Notes under the pieces: generated by a model
The model's database searches: none
What the model was told of the DNA's origin: nothing
Seen by the model: only the letters and a program-made list of their open reading frames with translations
Shown: piece after piece, positions 56,804 to 64,000 of the stretch
Numbering within the stretch: position 1 is the first letter of the stretch
Layout: the number at the start of each line of letters is the position of its first letter
Translations under genes and position numbers: made by a program
Assembly (NCBI GenBank): GCA_964244295.1
Contig: CAXTIG010000013.1
Location: forward strand, 62,001 to 126,000
DNA length: 64,000 bases
Reading direction: 5' to 3'
DNA from: JAJAZB01 sp964244295
Lineage (GTDB): Bacteria > Bacteroidota > Bacteroidia > Cytophagales > Spirosomataceae

Positions 56804-57865
56804 ATGAAATTTCCCCTCCTGCTGGCCCTTGTTGCCGGGCTATCCCTTTCGTTTGGTGCGCTGGCGCAAGGCGTTGTCGCGCCGGATACGGCGGAGCACC
56901 AACGCCTCTTCGCCGACGATGCCGTGCTGGCTTTCACCCTCACGGCCCCTTTCCAGCGTCTGCTCAAAGACCGGGGCGAAAAGCCCGTGGCGCACGCGGC
57001 GCAACTCAGCTACTCCGCCGACGGGCAACCGACCGGGACGCTCCCGGTCAAACTAACGGTGCGTGGCAACTTCCGGCGCTTGCGGGCCAATTGCCAGTTC
57101 CCGCCCTTACTCCTCGACGTATCCAAAAAGAAATCGCAGGACACCCCGTTTGTGAATCAGAAAAAACTGAAGCTCGTGACGCACTGCCAAAACGAAGAGT
57201 ACGTGGTGCGGGAATATTTGGTGTACCGGCTCTACAACCTGCTGACGGACTACAGCTTCCGGGCGCGGCTCTGCAAAGTGACCTACCTGGACTCGGCGGG
57301 CAAACTAAAGCCCGAAACCCGCTGGGCGGCCCTACTCGAAGACGAAGACGACTTGGTGAAACGCAACGGGGGTACGCCCAACAAGCTCCGGCAACTCAGC
57401 GCGTACGACATGGACTCCCTAAGCATGGCGACGGTGGCCGTATTCGAGTACCTGATTGGCAACACCGATTGGTCGGTGCCGTACCGCCACAACATCCGCC
57501 TGCTGACGCTGTCGACCCCCATCCGGCCCGTACCGGTTCCCTACGACTTCGACCACGCGGGTCTCGTGGAAACGGACTACGCCATGCCCGCCGAACAACT
57601 GGGCATTGCCTCCGTCCGGGAGCGCCTGTACCGGGGCCTCGCGTATCCTCCCGCGCTGTTTCAGCGGGTTTTCGATCGCTTCAACCAGCTCAAACCCCAG
57701 TTTTACGCGCTTTACCAAAACGACACCCGCCTGAGTCCGGCCTACGTAAAACGCAGCCTGCGCTACTTCGATGAATTTTACGAAACCATCAACAAACCAT
57801 CCGCTGTCCGTTCTGTTTTTCTGGGCGGAAAACAGGGCAACGTGGTCATCAAGGGGTTGAAGTAG
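56804..57865 (+). CDS. Exported CotH-like protein, copy 2
   Basis: 353 residues, a close tandem paralogue of the preceding gene, sharing the blocks EYVVREYLVYRLYNLLTDYS, RWAALLEDEDD, GNTDWSVPYRHN (219-230) and PYDFDHAG (246-253). Signal peptide near 1-22. It lacks the proline/lysine tail of copy 1. It is the last gene of the run HK-lipase-HK-CotH-CotH before a convergent terminator. Confidence 0.72.
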   Translation: MKFPLLLALVAGLSLSFGALAQGVVAPDTAEHQRLFADDAVLAFTLTAPFQRLLKDRGEKPVAHAAQLSYSADGQPTGTLPVKLTVRGNFRRLRANCQFPPLLLDVSKKKSQDTPFVNQKKLKLVTHCQNEEYVVREYLVYRLYNLLTDYSFRARLCKVTYLDSAGKLKPETRWAALLEDEDDLVKRNGGTPNKLRQLSAYDMDSLSMATVAVFEYLIGNTDWSVPYRHNIRLLTLSTPIRPVPVPYDFDHAGLVETDYAMPAEQLGIASVRERLYRGLAYPPALFQRVFDRFNQLKPQFYALYQNDTRLSPAYVKRSLRYFDEFYETINKPSAVRSVFLGGKQGNVVIKGLK

Positions 57866-57939
57866 CGCCCGGAACCGAACGGCGTTTCGTTGGGAAAAAC
57901 CTTCCTGCCCGGCGTGCTTTTTCCCGAAAAAACTTCGAC

Positions 57940-58030
57940 CCTGTTTAGAATTTCAGTGTTTAGCAAAAAAAAGGGGTTGTCATCCCTCCTGCGTCGGGAT
58001 GACAACCCCTTTTTCGAAATTCTAAACAGG
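57940..58030. terminator. Nested palindrome between convergent genes
   Basis: Outer 15-bp arms (CCTGTTTAGAATTTC and complement) enclose an inner hairpin with 19-bp arms (AAAAAGGGGTTGTCATCCC) at 57968..57986 and 57996..58014. It probably terminates both the CotH-like and PycTM genes; the inner core belongs to the GTCATCCC repeat family. Confidence 0.82.
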
Positions 58031-58046
58031 TTCTTTCAACGCGTTC

Positions 58047-58724
58047 TTACCGTCCAAACAGCAGCATGGCGATGGCAAACAGCACCACCGTCGAAAACCC
58101 GATCGTGAAAAACGAGTAAGCGAACTTGAGGCGGCGGTACTTCCGCGACAGGACTTTGCCCTGGGAATACAGATTGTCGATGAGGCTGGTGTAGAGCTGC
58201 TCATCGGTAGCGATGAGCTCCAGTAGACTTTTGCGGAAATCGGACCGGCTCAGGTGAACGTAGTCGTTGAAAAAGAGCAGGTCGATTTTCCGGTTGACGG
58301 GCGCGGGATCCGATTTCAGCTTCATGCTCAGGGTCGGGTTGGTGACCAGCAGCGACACGATGATCGTAACCAGACAGATGGTCAGCAGCAGTAGGCTGGG
58401 CCAGAAAAACACGTCGCTCGCGTTGATTTGCCGAACGTATCCCGACATGGTGATCGAGATGAGAATGGTGTTGATCTGAATCATCAGGTTGGCCTTGGTG
58501 TCGGCCATTTCGCTCAGTTGCAGGTGGCTGGCCAGCGAAGTCCGAAACAAGGTTTCCACGCCCTTGCTCCGTTTCTTTTTCTTGTCCTTCTTCTTTTCCT
58601 TCTTTTTGAGTTTAGGCGGTTGGTCTTCAAGCGAATCCGTGGGCAAGCCCGGTGGTGAGTCGGGAGCCGACAAGGCGGGACGAATTTCCAGGTCAGAAGT
58701 TGGTTCGGTTGGCAGGGAAGTCAT
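58047..58724 (-). CDS. PycTM-like membrane protein (Pycsar-effector family, DUF5706)
   Basis: 225 residues. The N-terminal 55 residues are proline-rich and then strongly lysine-rich (39-54). The conserved SLASHLQLSEMADTKANLMI segment (63-82) leads into predicted membrane spans at about 80-97, 106-127 and 203-222, with ARSDF/LLELI-like helical segments between. This order is typical of the PycTM/DUF5706 family, whose members are membrane-disrupting effectors in Pycsar anti-phage systems. No pyrimidine cyclase (PycC) gene is seen in the window, so this may be an orphan effector or have another role. Confidence 0.82.
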   Translation of the reverse strand: MTSLPTEPTSDLEIRPALSAPDSPPGLPTDSLEDQPPKLKKKEKKKDKKKKRSKGVETLFRTSLASHLQLSEMADTKANLMIQINTILISITMSGYVRQINASDVFFWPSLLLLTICLVTIIVSLLVTNPTLSMKLKSDPAPVNRKIDLLFFNDYVHLSRSDFRKSLLELIATDEQLYTSLIDNLYSQGKVLSRKYRRLKFAYSFFTIGFSTVVLFAIAMLLFGR

Positions 58725-59144
58725 GGGTAAGGAAGATTTCGTCGGTAAGTTTACGAAGCTATCCCGTCAGTTTTGGCATTCTCGTTTCCAAACATCGTTT
58801 TTCAGTTCTCCATCCCGCGCTGCGTACCGTCGTTCGCCGATTTGGGGTTACTTTGTGAACCGATTCACCTTCCCACCCTACCGTATGCCTGCTGCTTTCC
58901 GTTTGCACCAAGTCGCCGGTGTTTGCGCGCAGGAACTCCGCACCGTCTGGCTTTTTTTCTTCCACGAGTTCTTCCCCGGCCCTGGCTCGGTGCTCGTGTA
59001 CGCAGCGGCCAGCGGCATTTTGCCCCAAAGCAGTCTATCCCTGCTCAACCTCGCCGGGGCGGTGACTCCCCCGACCGGATACCGGCTCCGTGGCCTGCTC
59101 ACCCCTTTCGAAGCAGAAAAAGTACCTTCGGATAGCCTCCGTTC
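58725..59144. other. Intergenic region between divergent PycTM and kinase genes
   Basis: 420 bp. A plus-strand frame reaching 59148 is open but starts inside the PycTM gene, has no family features and overlaps the kinase start, so I leave it out. The promoters of both flanking genes should be here. Confidence 0.5.
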
Positions 59145-61316
59145 ATGAAAAAACCGCTTCTCCTCTTGCTGCTGCTCGGCACCGGGCTAACGGGCCTGGC
59201 TCAAGGCCCCAAGAAACCGCTCGAACGGCGGCAGGCCAACGTCGAGGCCCACCCCCAGCCCGATACCACGCGGGTACGCTTGCTCAACGCGCTGGCCGAG
59301 GAACTCCGGGCGGCGGGCAAGTTGAGCCGCGCCCGCGATGCCGCCGAAGAAGCCTTCGACCTGGCCCAGCGTTTATCCGACCACACCGGCCAAACCGAAG
59401 CCTTGCTGTTGCTGGGGCAGTTCTGGACCAAAGCCGGGGAGTTGCAGACCGCCCTCGATTTTTTTCGGGAAGCCGAACACCTCGCCCGCCAGTACCAGGA
59501 TTGGGCCAACACCGCCGAGGCCCTCCGCCGCCTCAGTGATACGGAGCGCCAACTAGGAAATTACGCCCCCGCTCTAGACTACGTCTCTCGTTCGCTGACC
59601 TTCGCGCAACGGAGCACGCAGCGCCGGAGTGTGGCCCGTTCGCAACTTCTGCTGGGCATGATTTACGTGCAGGTTGGCGAATACGATCAGGCCATGCCTT
59701 ACCTCAACCAAGCCCTGGCCACGTTCCGACGCGACTCTACGAGCCGGTCCGTGGCTCAAACGATGAACATCATCGGCGAAAAATTCCGGCACCAGCGCAA
59801 CTGGCCCCAGGCGCTGCTTTTTTTCCGGCAATCCATTGCCCTACACCGGGCCAACGGGGATTCGCTGTCGGCGGCGCTCGTCGGTGGCAATTTGGCCTAC
59901 GTGTACGAAAAACAAGGCCGCCGGGCCGAAGCCCTCGCGGTGGCGCGTCAGGCCTTCGATTACAACCGCCGCAACGACTCGCCCGAAGGATTATCCTGGC
60001 TTGGGAGCGTGTTGGGCCGGATTCACCTGGGCCTCGGCCGCCCCGACAGCGCCCTGTTTTACGCCCGGCAAAGCCTGCGCGTAGCCCGCAACTCCGGCGG
60101 GAAGGAATACAGCCGCGACGCCAGCCAGGTGCTGGCCGAAGCCTACGCCCGGCGCGGCAACTGGGCCGAGGCCTACCGGTACCAGTCGCTGTACGTGGCC
60201 TACCGCGATAGTGTATCGGGCGAACAAACCCAGCGCCGGGTAGCCGCCCTGCGGCTCAACCAGGAACTCGACAAAAAACAAACGCAGATTGCGCTCATCG
60301 ACCAGAAACGGACTTTGCAGGCCGAAGAAGTGCGTCAGCAGCGCTGGTTGCTGGTTTTGGCGCTGGTCGGCTTGGGTCTGGCCCTGGCCTTGGCCCTGGG
60401 CCTGGGATGGCTCAACCGCCAGCGGCAACGCAGCAACGCCCTGCTCGAAAAACAGAAACGAAGCCTGCAAGCCGCCCTGACCGACCTGCAAACGGCGCAG
60501 ACCCAGCTCGTACAAAGCGAACGGCTGGCGAGTTTAGGTGAGCTGACGGCGGGCATCGCCCACGAGATTCAGAACCCCCTGAATTTCGTCAATAATTTTT
60601 CGGAAGTATCGGTCGAATTACTGGGGGAACTCAAGGAAGAGCGCGGGAAAGGCCCCACCCGCGACGAATGCTTGGAAGGCGAGTTGCTCGACGATTTGGA
60701 ACAAAATCTTCAAAAAATCACCCAGCACGGCCAGCGTGCCAGCAGCATCGTGCGCGGGATGCTGGAACACTCGCGGGCCGGGGGCCTCGAAAAACAGCCC
60801 ACCGACCTCAACGCCCTGGCCGAGGAATACCTGCGCCTGGCTTACCACGGCCTGCGGGCCAGGGACAAAACCTTCAACGCCGAGTTGAAAACCAACCTCG
60901 ACCCCCGCCTGGGCAAGGTGCGGGTGGTGCCCCAGGACCTGGGCCGGGTGCTGCTCAATTTGCTCAACAATGCTTTTTACGCCGTGCAACAGCGCCAGCA
61001 GGCGGGCCAGCCCGATGCCGCCGGGCAACCCTACCAGCCCACCGTGAATTTGAGCGTCCGGAAGGTGGCCCCACCCCAGGGGGCGGTGGGCATTTGGGTC
61101 GAAATCCGGGTGAAAGACAACGGCACGGGAATGCCCCCGGCGGTAAAAGCCAAGATTTTTCAGCCTTTTTTCACGACTAAACCCACCGGCCAGGGTACGG
61201 GCTTGGGGCTGAGTTTGGCCTACGACATCGTCACCAAAGTCCACGGCGGCATGCTCCGCGTGGAGAGTATCGAGGGCCAGTTTACGGAGTTTATCCTTAC
61301 TTTGCCAAGCGCCTGA
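59145..61316 (+). CDS. TPR-domain sensor histidine kinase
   Basis: 723 residues. Signal peptide at 1-19 (LLLLLLLGTGLTGLAQG). Residues about 35-390 are tetratricopeptide repeats (QTALDFFREAEHLARQYQD, QALLFFRQSIALHRANGD). Membrane span at about 401-424, coiled coil, HisKA with H473 (GIAHEIQNPLN), HATPase with KDNGTGMPPAVKAKIFQPFF and GQGTGLGLSL. The region after the H box carries a longer insert (LKEERGKGPTRDECLEGELL) than in the paralogues. The next kinase starts 33 bp later. Confidence 0.93.
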   Translation: MKKPLLLLLLLGTGLTGLAQGPKKPLERRQANVEAHPQPDTTRVRLLNALAEELRAAGKLSRARDAAEEAFDLAQRLSDHTGQTEALLLLGQFWTKAGELQTALDFFREAEHLARQYQDWANTAEALRRLSDTERQLGNYAPALDYVSRSLTFAQRSTQRRSVARSQLLLGMIYVQVGEYDQAMPYLNQALATFRRDSTSRSVAQTMNIIGEKFRHQRNWPQALLFFRQSIALHRANGDSLSAALVGGNLAYVYEKQGRRAEALAVARQAFDYNRRNDSPEGLSWLGSVLGRIHLGLGRPDSALFYARQSLRVARNSGGKEYSRDASQVLAEAYARRGNWAEAYRYQSLYVAYRDSVSGEQTQRRVAALRLNQELDKKQTQIALIDQKRTLQAEEVRQQRWLLVLALVGLGLALALALGLGWLNRQRQRSNALLEKQKRSLQAALTDLQTAQTQLVQSERLASLGELTAGIAHEIQNPLNFVNNFSEVSVELLGELKEERGKGPTRDECLEGELLDDLEQNLQKITQHGQRASSIVRGMLEHSRAGGLEKQPTDLNALAEEYLRLAYHGLRARDKTFNAELKTNLDPRLGKVRVVPQDLGRVLLNLLNNAFYAVQQRQQAGQPDAAGQPYQPTVNLSVRKVAPPQGAVGIWVEIRVKDNGTGMPPAVKAKIFQPFFTTKPTGQGTGLGLSLAYDIVTKVHGGMLRVESIEGQFTEFILTLPSA

Positions 61317-61349
61317 TCCTCACGGACAATTTGCCAAGCTTCCTGACGT

Positions 61350-64000
61350 ATGCAACGGCCGTTTGCCCCCGCCAACCTACTCCTCTTCCTCTGGCTCACG
61401 CTACGGGCTGGATCTGCTTTTGCCCAGGCTCCGCTCAAATTTGAGCACCTGACCGTAAAAGACGGCCTTTCGGACAATTTGGTCTGGAGTATGCTTCAGG
61501 ATCGGAAGGGCTATTTGTGGTTTGGTACCCTGGATGGTCTCAATAAATACGACGGCTATACCATCACCACCTACAAATACACCCCACACGATCCGACATC
61601 CATTGCCCACAATGTCATTTTCAAAATCTGGGAAGACAAGCAGGGCCTTATCTGGATTGGGACGGTCGAGGGCGGTATTTGCAAATTCGACCCCAGCACT
61701 GAGCAATTTACCAGTTATCGTATTCCTCAGCCCAAAAACTCGTTTGTGCCTGCCCTACGGGAGGTTTCCGCCATCAACGAAGACCAGGAAGGCCTTTTGT
61801 GGGTCGGAAATCGGGGTGGTGAATTGCGCCGGTTCAATAAAAAAACTGGCCGGTTTTCGGAAAAGTATGTCTTGAAGTACCAATCCTCTGAGGACGAAAC
61901 CAACCGAGGTCTCAATTCGATCAATACGATTTACAACGACCGGATGGGAACGCTCTGGTTTGGCACTCAGGCCGGAATGCACAAACTACTCCTTACGCCC
62001 GGCAAGGCGGGCAAACCAACCCAGGTGCGTTTTCAGCAGTACCAGCACGACTCCAAGAATCCGAACAGCTTGAGCGGGAAAAGCGTGCTCTCCATTTATC
62101 AGGACCGGAAAGGGCTACTGTGGATTGGCACTGGAAATCAGGGCCTGAACCGGTTCGATCCGAAAACGGGCGTGTTTACGCGGTATCAGCACGATCCCAA
62201 GAATTCGCATTCCTTGAACAGTAATTCCCAGTTTGTTCTGAGTGCCGCCGAGGATATACACGGGAATCTATGGATTGGGACGCTAAACGGACTTAACAAA
62301 CTCAATGGGGAACAAACCGAATTTACCCGCTATCTGCACGACCCCACTGATGCTACGAGTTTGGGGAGTGATCTAGTAACCAACGTGTTAACCGATAAGG
62401 CGGGCAGCCTTTGGGTGGGTACGTTCAAAGGGGTCAGTCGGACGGATCCGCACCAACCGCCGTTCATGTCCTACGGATACAGCAGCCTACCGGCCAATGC
62501 CCTGCGGGGTGCTGCCGTGTCGGCTCTTTACGAAGACAAATTCGGAATTTTGTGGATCGCCACGGAGCAGGGACTTGACGCCCTCGACCGAAAAACGGGC
62601 CGGTTCACTCATTACGGACTCGGCACCAAAATTCAGTCCTATTCCAGTGGAATCCAGATACTGGAAGATCGCAACGCCCTATTTTGGGTGAGTAGCGGCG
62701 ATAAACTGATGCGATTTGATCCAAAAACGGGCGGGTTTATTTCGTCTTCGGGTAGCCCGATGTTGGATAAACAGTTGGCAAACCAATCAATAAACACGCT
62801 CTACGAAGACCGGCGGGGACTGCTGTGGATAGGTAGCCATCCCGGCGTGCGAAGTTTTGATCGCCAGACCGGAACCATTCGGGAGTACGGACACGATCCG
62901 ACTAATCCGCAAACCATCAGTGACTACCAGGTATCTGCTATTCAGGAAGATAACCAGGGCAACCTCTGGTTTGGGCATGGTAGCGTTGCGGTCAGTAAAC
63001 TGAATCGGAAAACGGGCCGAATTACCCGGTACCAACACCGGATCAATGATTCGACCAGCCTTAGTTCCAATGCCGTCAATTGCATCCACCGGGACTCCAA
63101 AGGTGGCCTTTGGTTTGGTACCGTAGCCGGGGGGTTATGCCGTTTTAATGAGCAAAGCCAGACCTTTACCACCTTCACCGAGAAGCAAGGCTTGGCCAAC
63201 AACACCATCAACGCCATTGTTGAAGACGACCAGGGTACTCTTTGGCTCAACACCAGCAACGGGTTGTCGCGGTTTTCCCCCACGACGCACACCTTCACCA
63301 ACTACGATACCCAGGACGGATTGCAAAGCAACCAGTTGAGCCGTGCGGCCTGGAAAGGCCGCGATGGGACGCTGTACGTGGGCAGTGATAACGGCTTCAA
63401 TGCCTTCAAGCCCGAGGACATCCGTCCCAATCACTACGTACCACCGGTGGTTATTACCCGGTTCCGGTTGTTCGATAACGTGTTGCCGGGTAAAAGCGAG
63501 GCCGCTGAAATTGAGTTGTCGTACCAGCAGAATTTTATTTCCTTCGAGTACGCCGCCCTCAACTACACTAATTCGCAGAAAAACCAGTACCGCTACCAAC
63601 TCGAAGGCGTGGACCCCGACTGGGTGCAGGCCGGTACCCGGCGCCTGGCCAGCTACACCGATCTAAGTCCGGGCGACTACACGTTTCGGGTCAAAGGCAG
63701 CAACAACAGCGGCGTTTGGAACGAGCAGGGAGCCGCCATGCGCATCCTTATCCGCCCCCCCTGGTGGCGTACCTGGTGGGCCTACACGCTGTACGCGTTG
63801 CTTAGCCTGACCGGAATTTGGGCAGCCATTTACTACCGATCGGTAGCCCTGCGCCGGGAAAACCGCCTGCTGGAACAAAAAGTAGCCCTGCGGACGGAAC
63901 AACTCCAAAAATCGCTGGACACCCTTAAAACCACCCAAACCCAACTCATCCAACAGGAAAAAATGGCGAGTTTAGGCGAACTCACGGCGGGCATCGCCCA
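61350..64000 (+). CDS. Sensor histidine kinase with Reg_prop propeller (3' end outside window)
   Basis: At least 883 residues. Signal peptide at about 1-25 (LLLFLWLTLRAGSAFAQA). Fourteen or so propeller repeats (DRKGYLWFGTLDGLNKYDG type) fill residues 30-700. Y_Y_Y domain at about 705-800, membrane span at about 805-830, coiled coil, and the start of HisKA (EKMASLGELTAGIA) just before the phosphorylatable histidine, where the window ends. The visible part of the transmitter matches the other kinases of the cluster. Confidence 0.92.
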   Translation, partial: MQRPFAPANLLLFLWLTLRAGSAFAQAPLKFEHLTVKDGLSDNLVWSMLQDRKGYLWFGTLDGLNKYDGYTITTYKYTPHDPTSIAHNVIFKIWEDKQGLIWIGTVEGGICKFDPSTEQFTSYRIPQPKNSFVPALREVSAINEDQEGLLWVGNRGGELRRFNKKTGRFSEKYVLKYQSSEDETNRGLNSINTIYNDRMGTLWFGTQAGMHKLLLTPGKAGKPTQVRFQQYQHDSKNPNSLSGKSVLSIYQDRKGLLWIGTGNQGLNRFDPKTGVFTRYQHDPKNSHSLNSNSQFVLSAAEDIHGNLWIGTLNGLNKLNGEQTEFTRYLHDPTDATSLGSDLVTNVLTDKAGSLWVGTFKGVSRTDPHQPPFMSYGYSSLPANALRGAAVSALYEDKFGILWIATEQGLDALDRKTGRFTHYGLGTKIQSYSSGIQILEDRNALFWVSSGDKLMRFDPKTGGFISSSGSPMLDKQLANQSINTLYEDRRGLLWIGSHPGVRSFDRQTGTIREYGHDPTNPQTISDYQVSAIQEDNQGNLWFGHGSVAVSKLNRKTGRITRYQHRINDSTSLSSNAVNCIHRDSKGGLWFGTVAGGLCRFNEQSQTFTTFTEKQGLANNTINAIVEDDQGTLWLNTSNGLSRFSPTTHTFTNYDTQDGLQSNQLSRAAWKGRDGTLYVGSDNGFNAFKPEDIRPNHYVPPVVITRFRLFDNVLPGKSEAAEIELSYQQNFISFEYAALNYTNSQKNQYRYQLEGVDPDWVQAGTRRLASYTDLSPGDYTFRVKGSNNSGVWNEQGAAMRILIRPPWWRTWWAYTLYALLSLTGIWAAIYYRSVALRRENRLLEQKVALRTEQLQKSLDTLKTTQTQLIQQEKMASLGELTAGIA

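Noticed and set aside
58489..59148. 219-codon plus-strand ORF ending at the kinase start
   Set aside because: Its start lies inside the PycTM gene on the other strand, it has no family features, and it overlaps the kinase start codon by four bases. A start near 58881 would leave a short peptide without support.

Overview
The window looks like a piece of a GC-rich Bacteroidota chromosome, most likely order Cytophagales (Spirosoma-like). This rests on: a type IX secretion (T9SS) C-terminal sorting domain; very long Ig-like and beta-helix surface proteins; sensor kinases with Reg_prop propellers and Y_Y_Y domains; the tig/clpP/clpX cluster; a type II-C CRISPR system with 46-nt repeats; and Bacteroidota-style TTTG / TAnnTTTG promoters. 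There is one scaffold gap of 100 N at 10408..10507.

Layout. 1-16.6 kb: two giant secreted proteins on the minus strand, one running off the left edge, the other interrupted by the gap. 17.4-26 kb: housekeeping genes (small conserved protein, ilvE, PduO-type adenosyltransferase, DUF1648-like membrane protein, queA, DUF6056-like membrane protein, tyrS, trypsin-like protease). 26.0-28.4 kb: an AT-rich insert with two exported-protein genes, bounded by a 201-bp direct repeat of the protease 3' end. 28.6-38.0 kb: a complete type II-C CRISPR-Cas locus: predicted tracrRNA on the minus strand, then cas9-cas1-cas2 on the plus strand, then an array of 52 repeats and 51 spacers. 38.0-45.2 kb: clpX, clpP, an XRE regulator, tig, tRNA-Leu and rel. 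45.3-47.9 kb: xisH/xisI and an AAA_14-type ATPase, interleaved with 3'-end remnants of rel and of histidine kinase genes. 47.9-64 kb: four large sensor histidine kinases with near-identical transmitters but different sensors, a lipoprotein hydrolase, two tandem CotH-like exported proteins, and a PycTM (Pycsar-effector-like) membrane protein.

How parts fit together. Cas9, Cas1, Cas2, the tracrRNA and the array form a self-contained adaptive immune system. A PAM-interacting region with an internal duplication and a change in base composition makes this Cas9 worth examining. tig, clpP and clpX form the usual chaperone/protease group. The kinase cluster probably senses extracellular substrates and may control the neighbouring hydrolase and CotH-like genes; no response regulator is seen nearby.

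Two themes go beyond ordinary annotation. First, three separate cargo modules (exported proteins; XisH/XisI; AAA_14 ATPase) each sit next to a second copy of the 3' end of a neighbouring gene, which suggests a common way of inserting DNA at gene 3' ends. Second, intergenic spaces are full of long inverted repeats from several sequence families, and one family also appears in frame inside queA. All family names and similarities here were judged by eye, without database searches.
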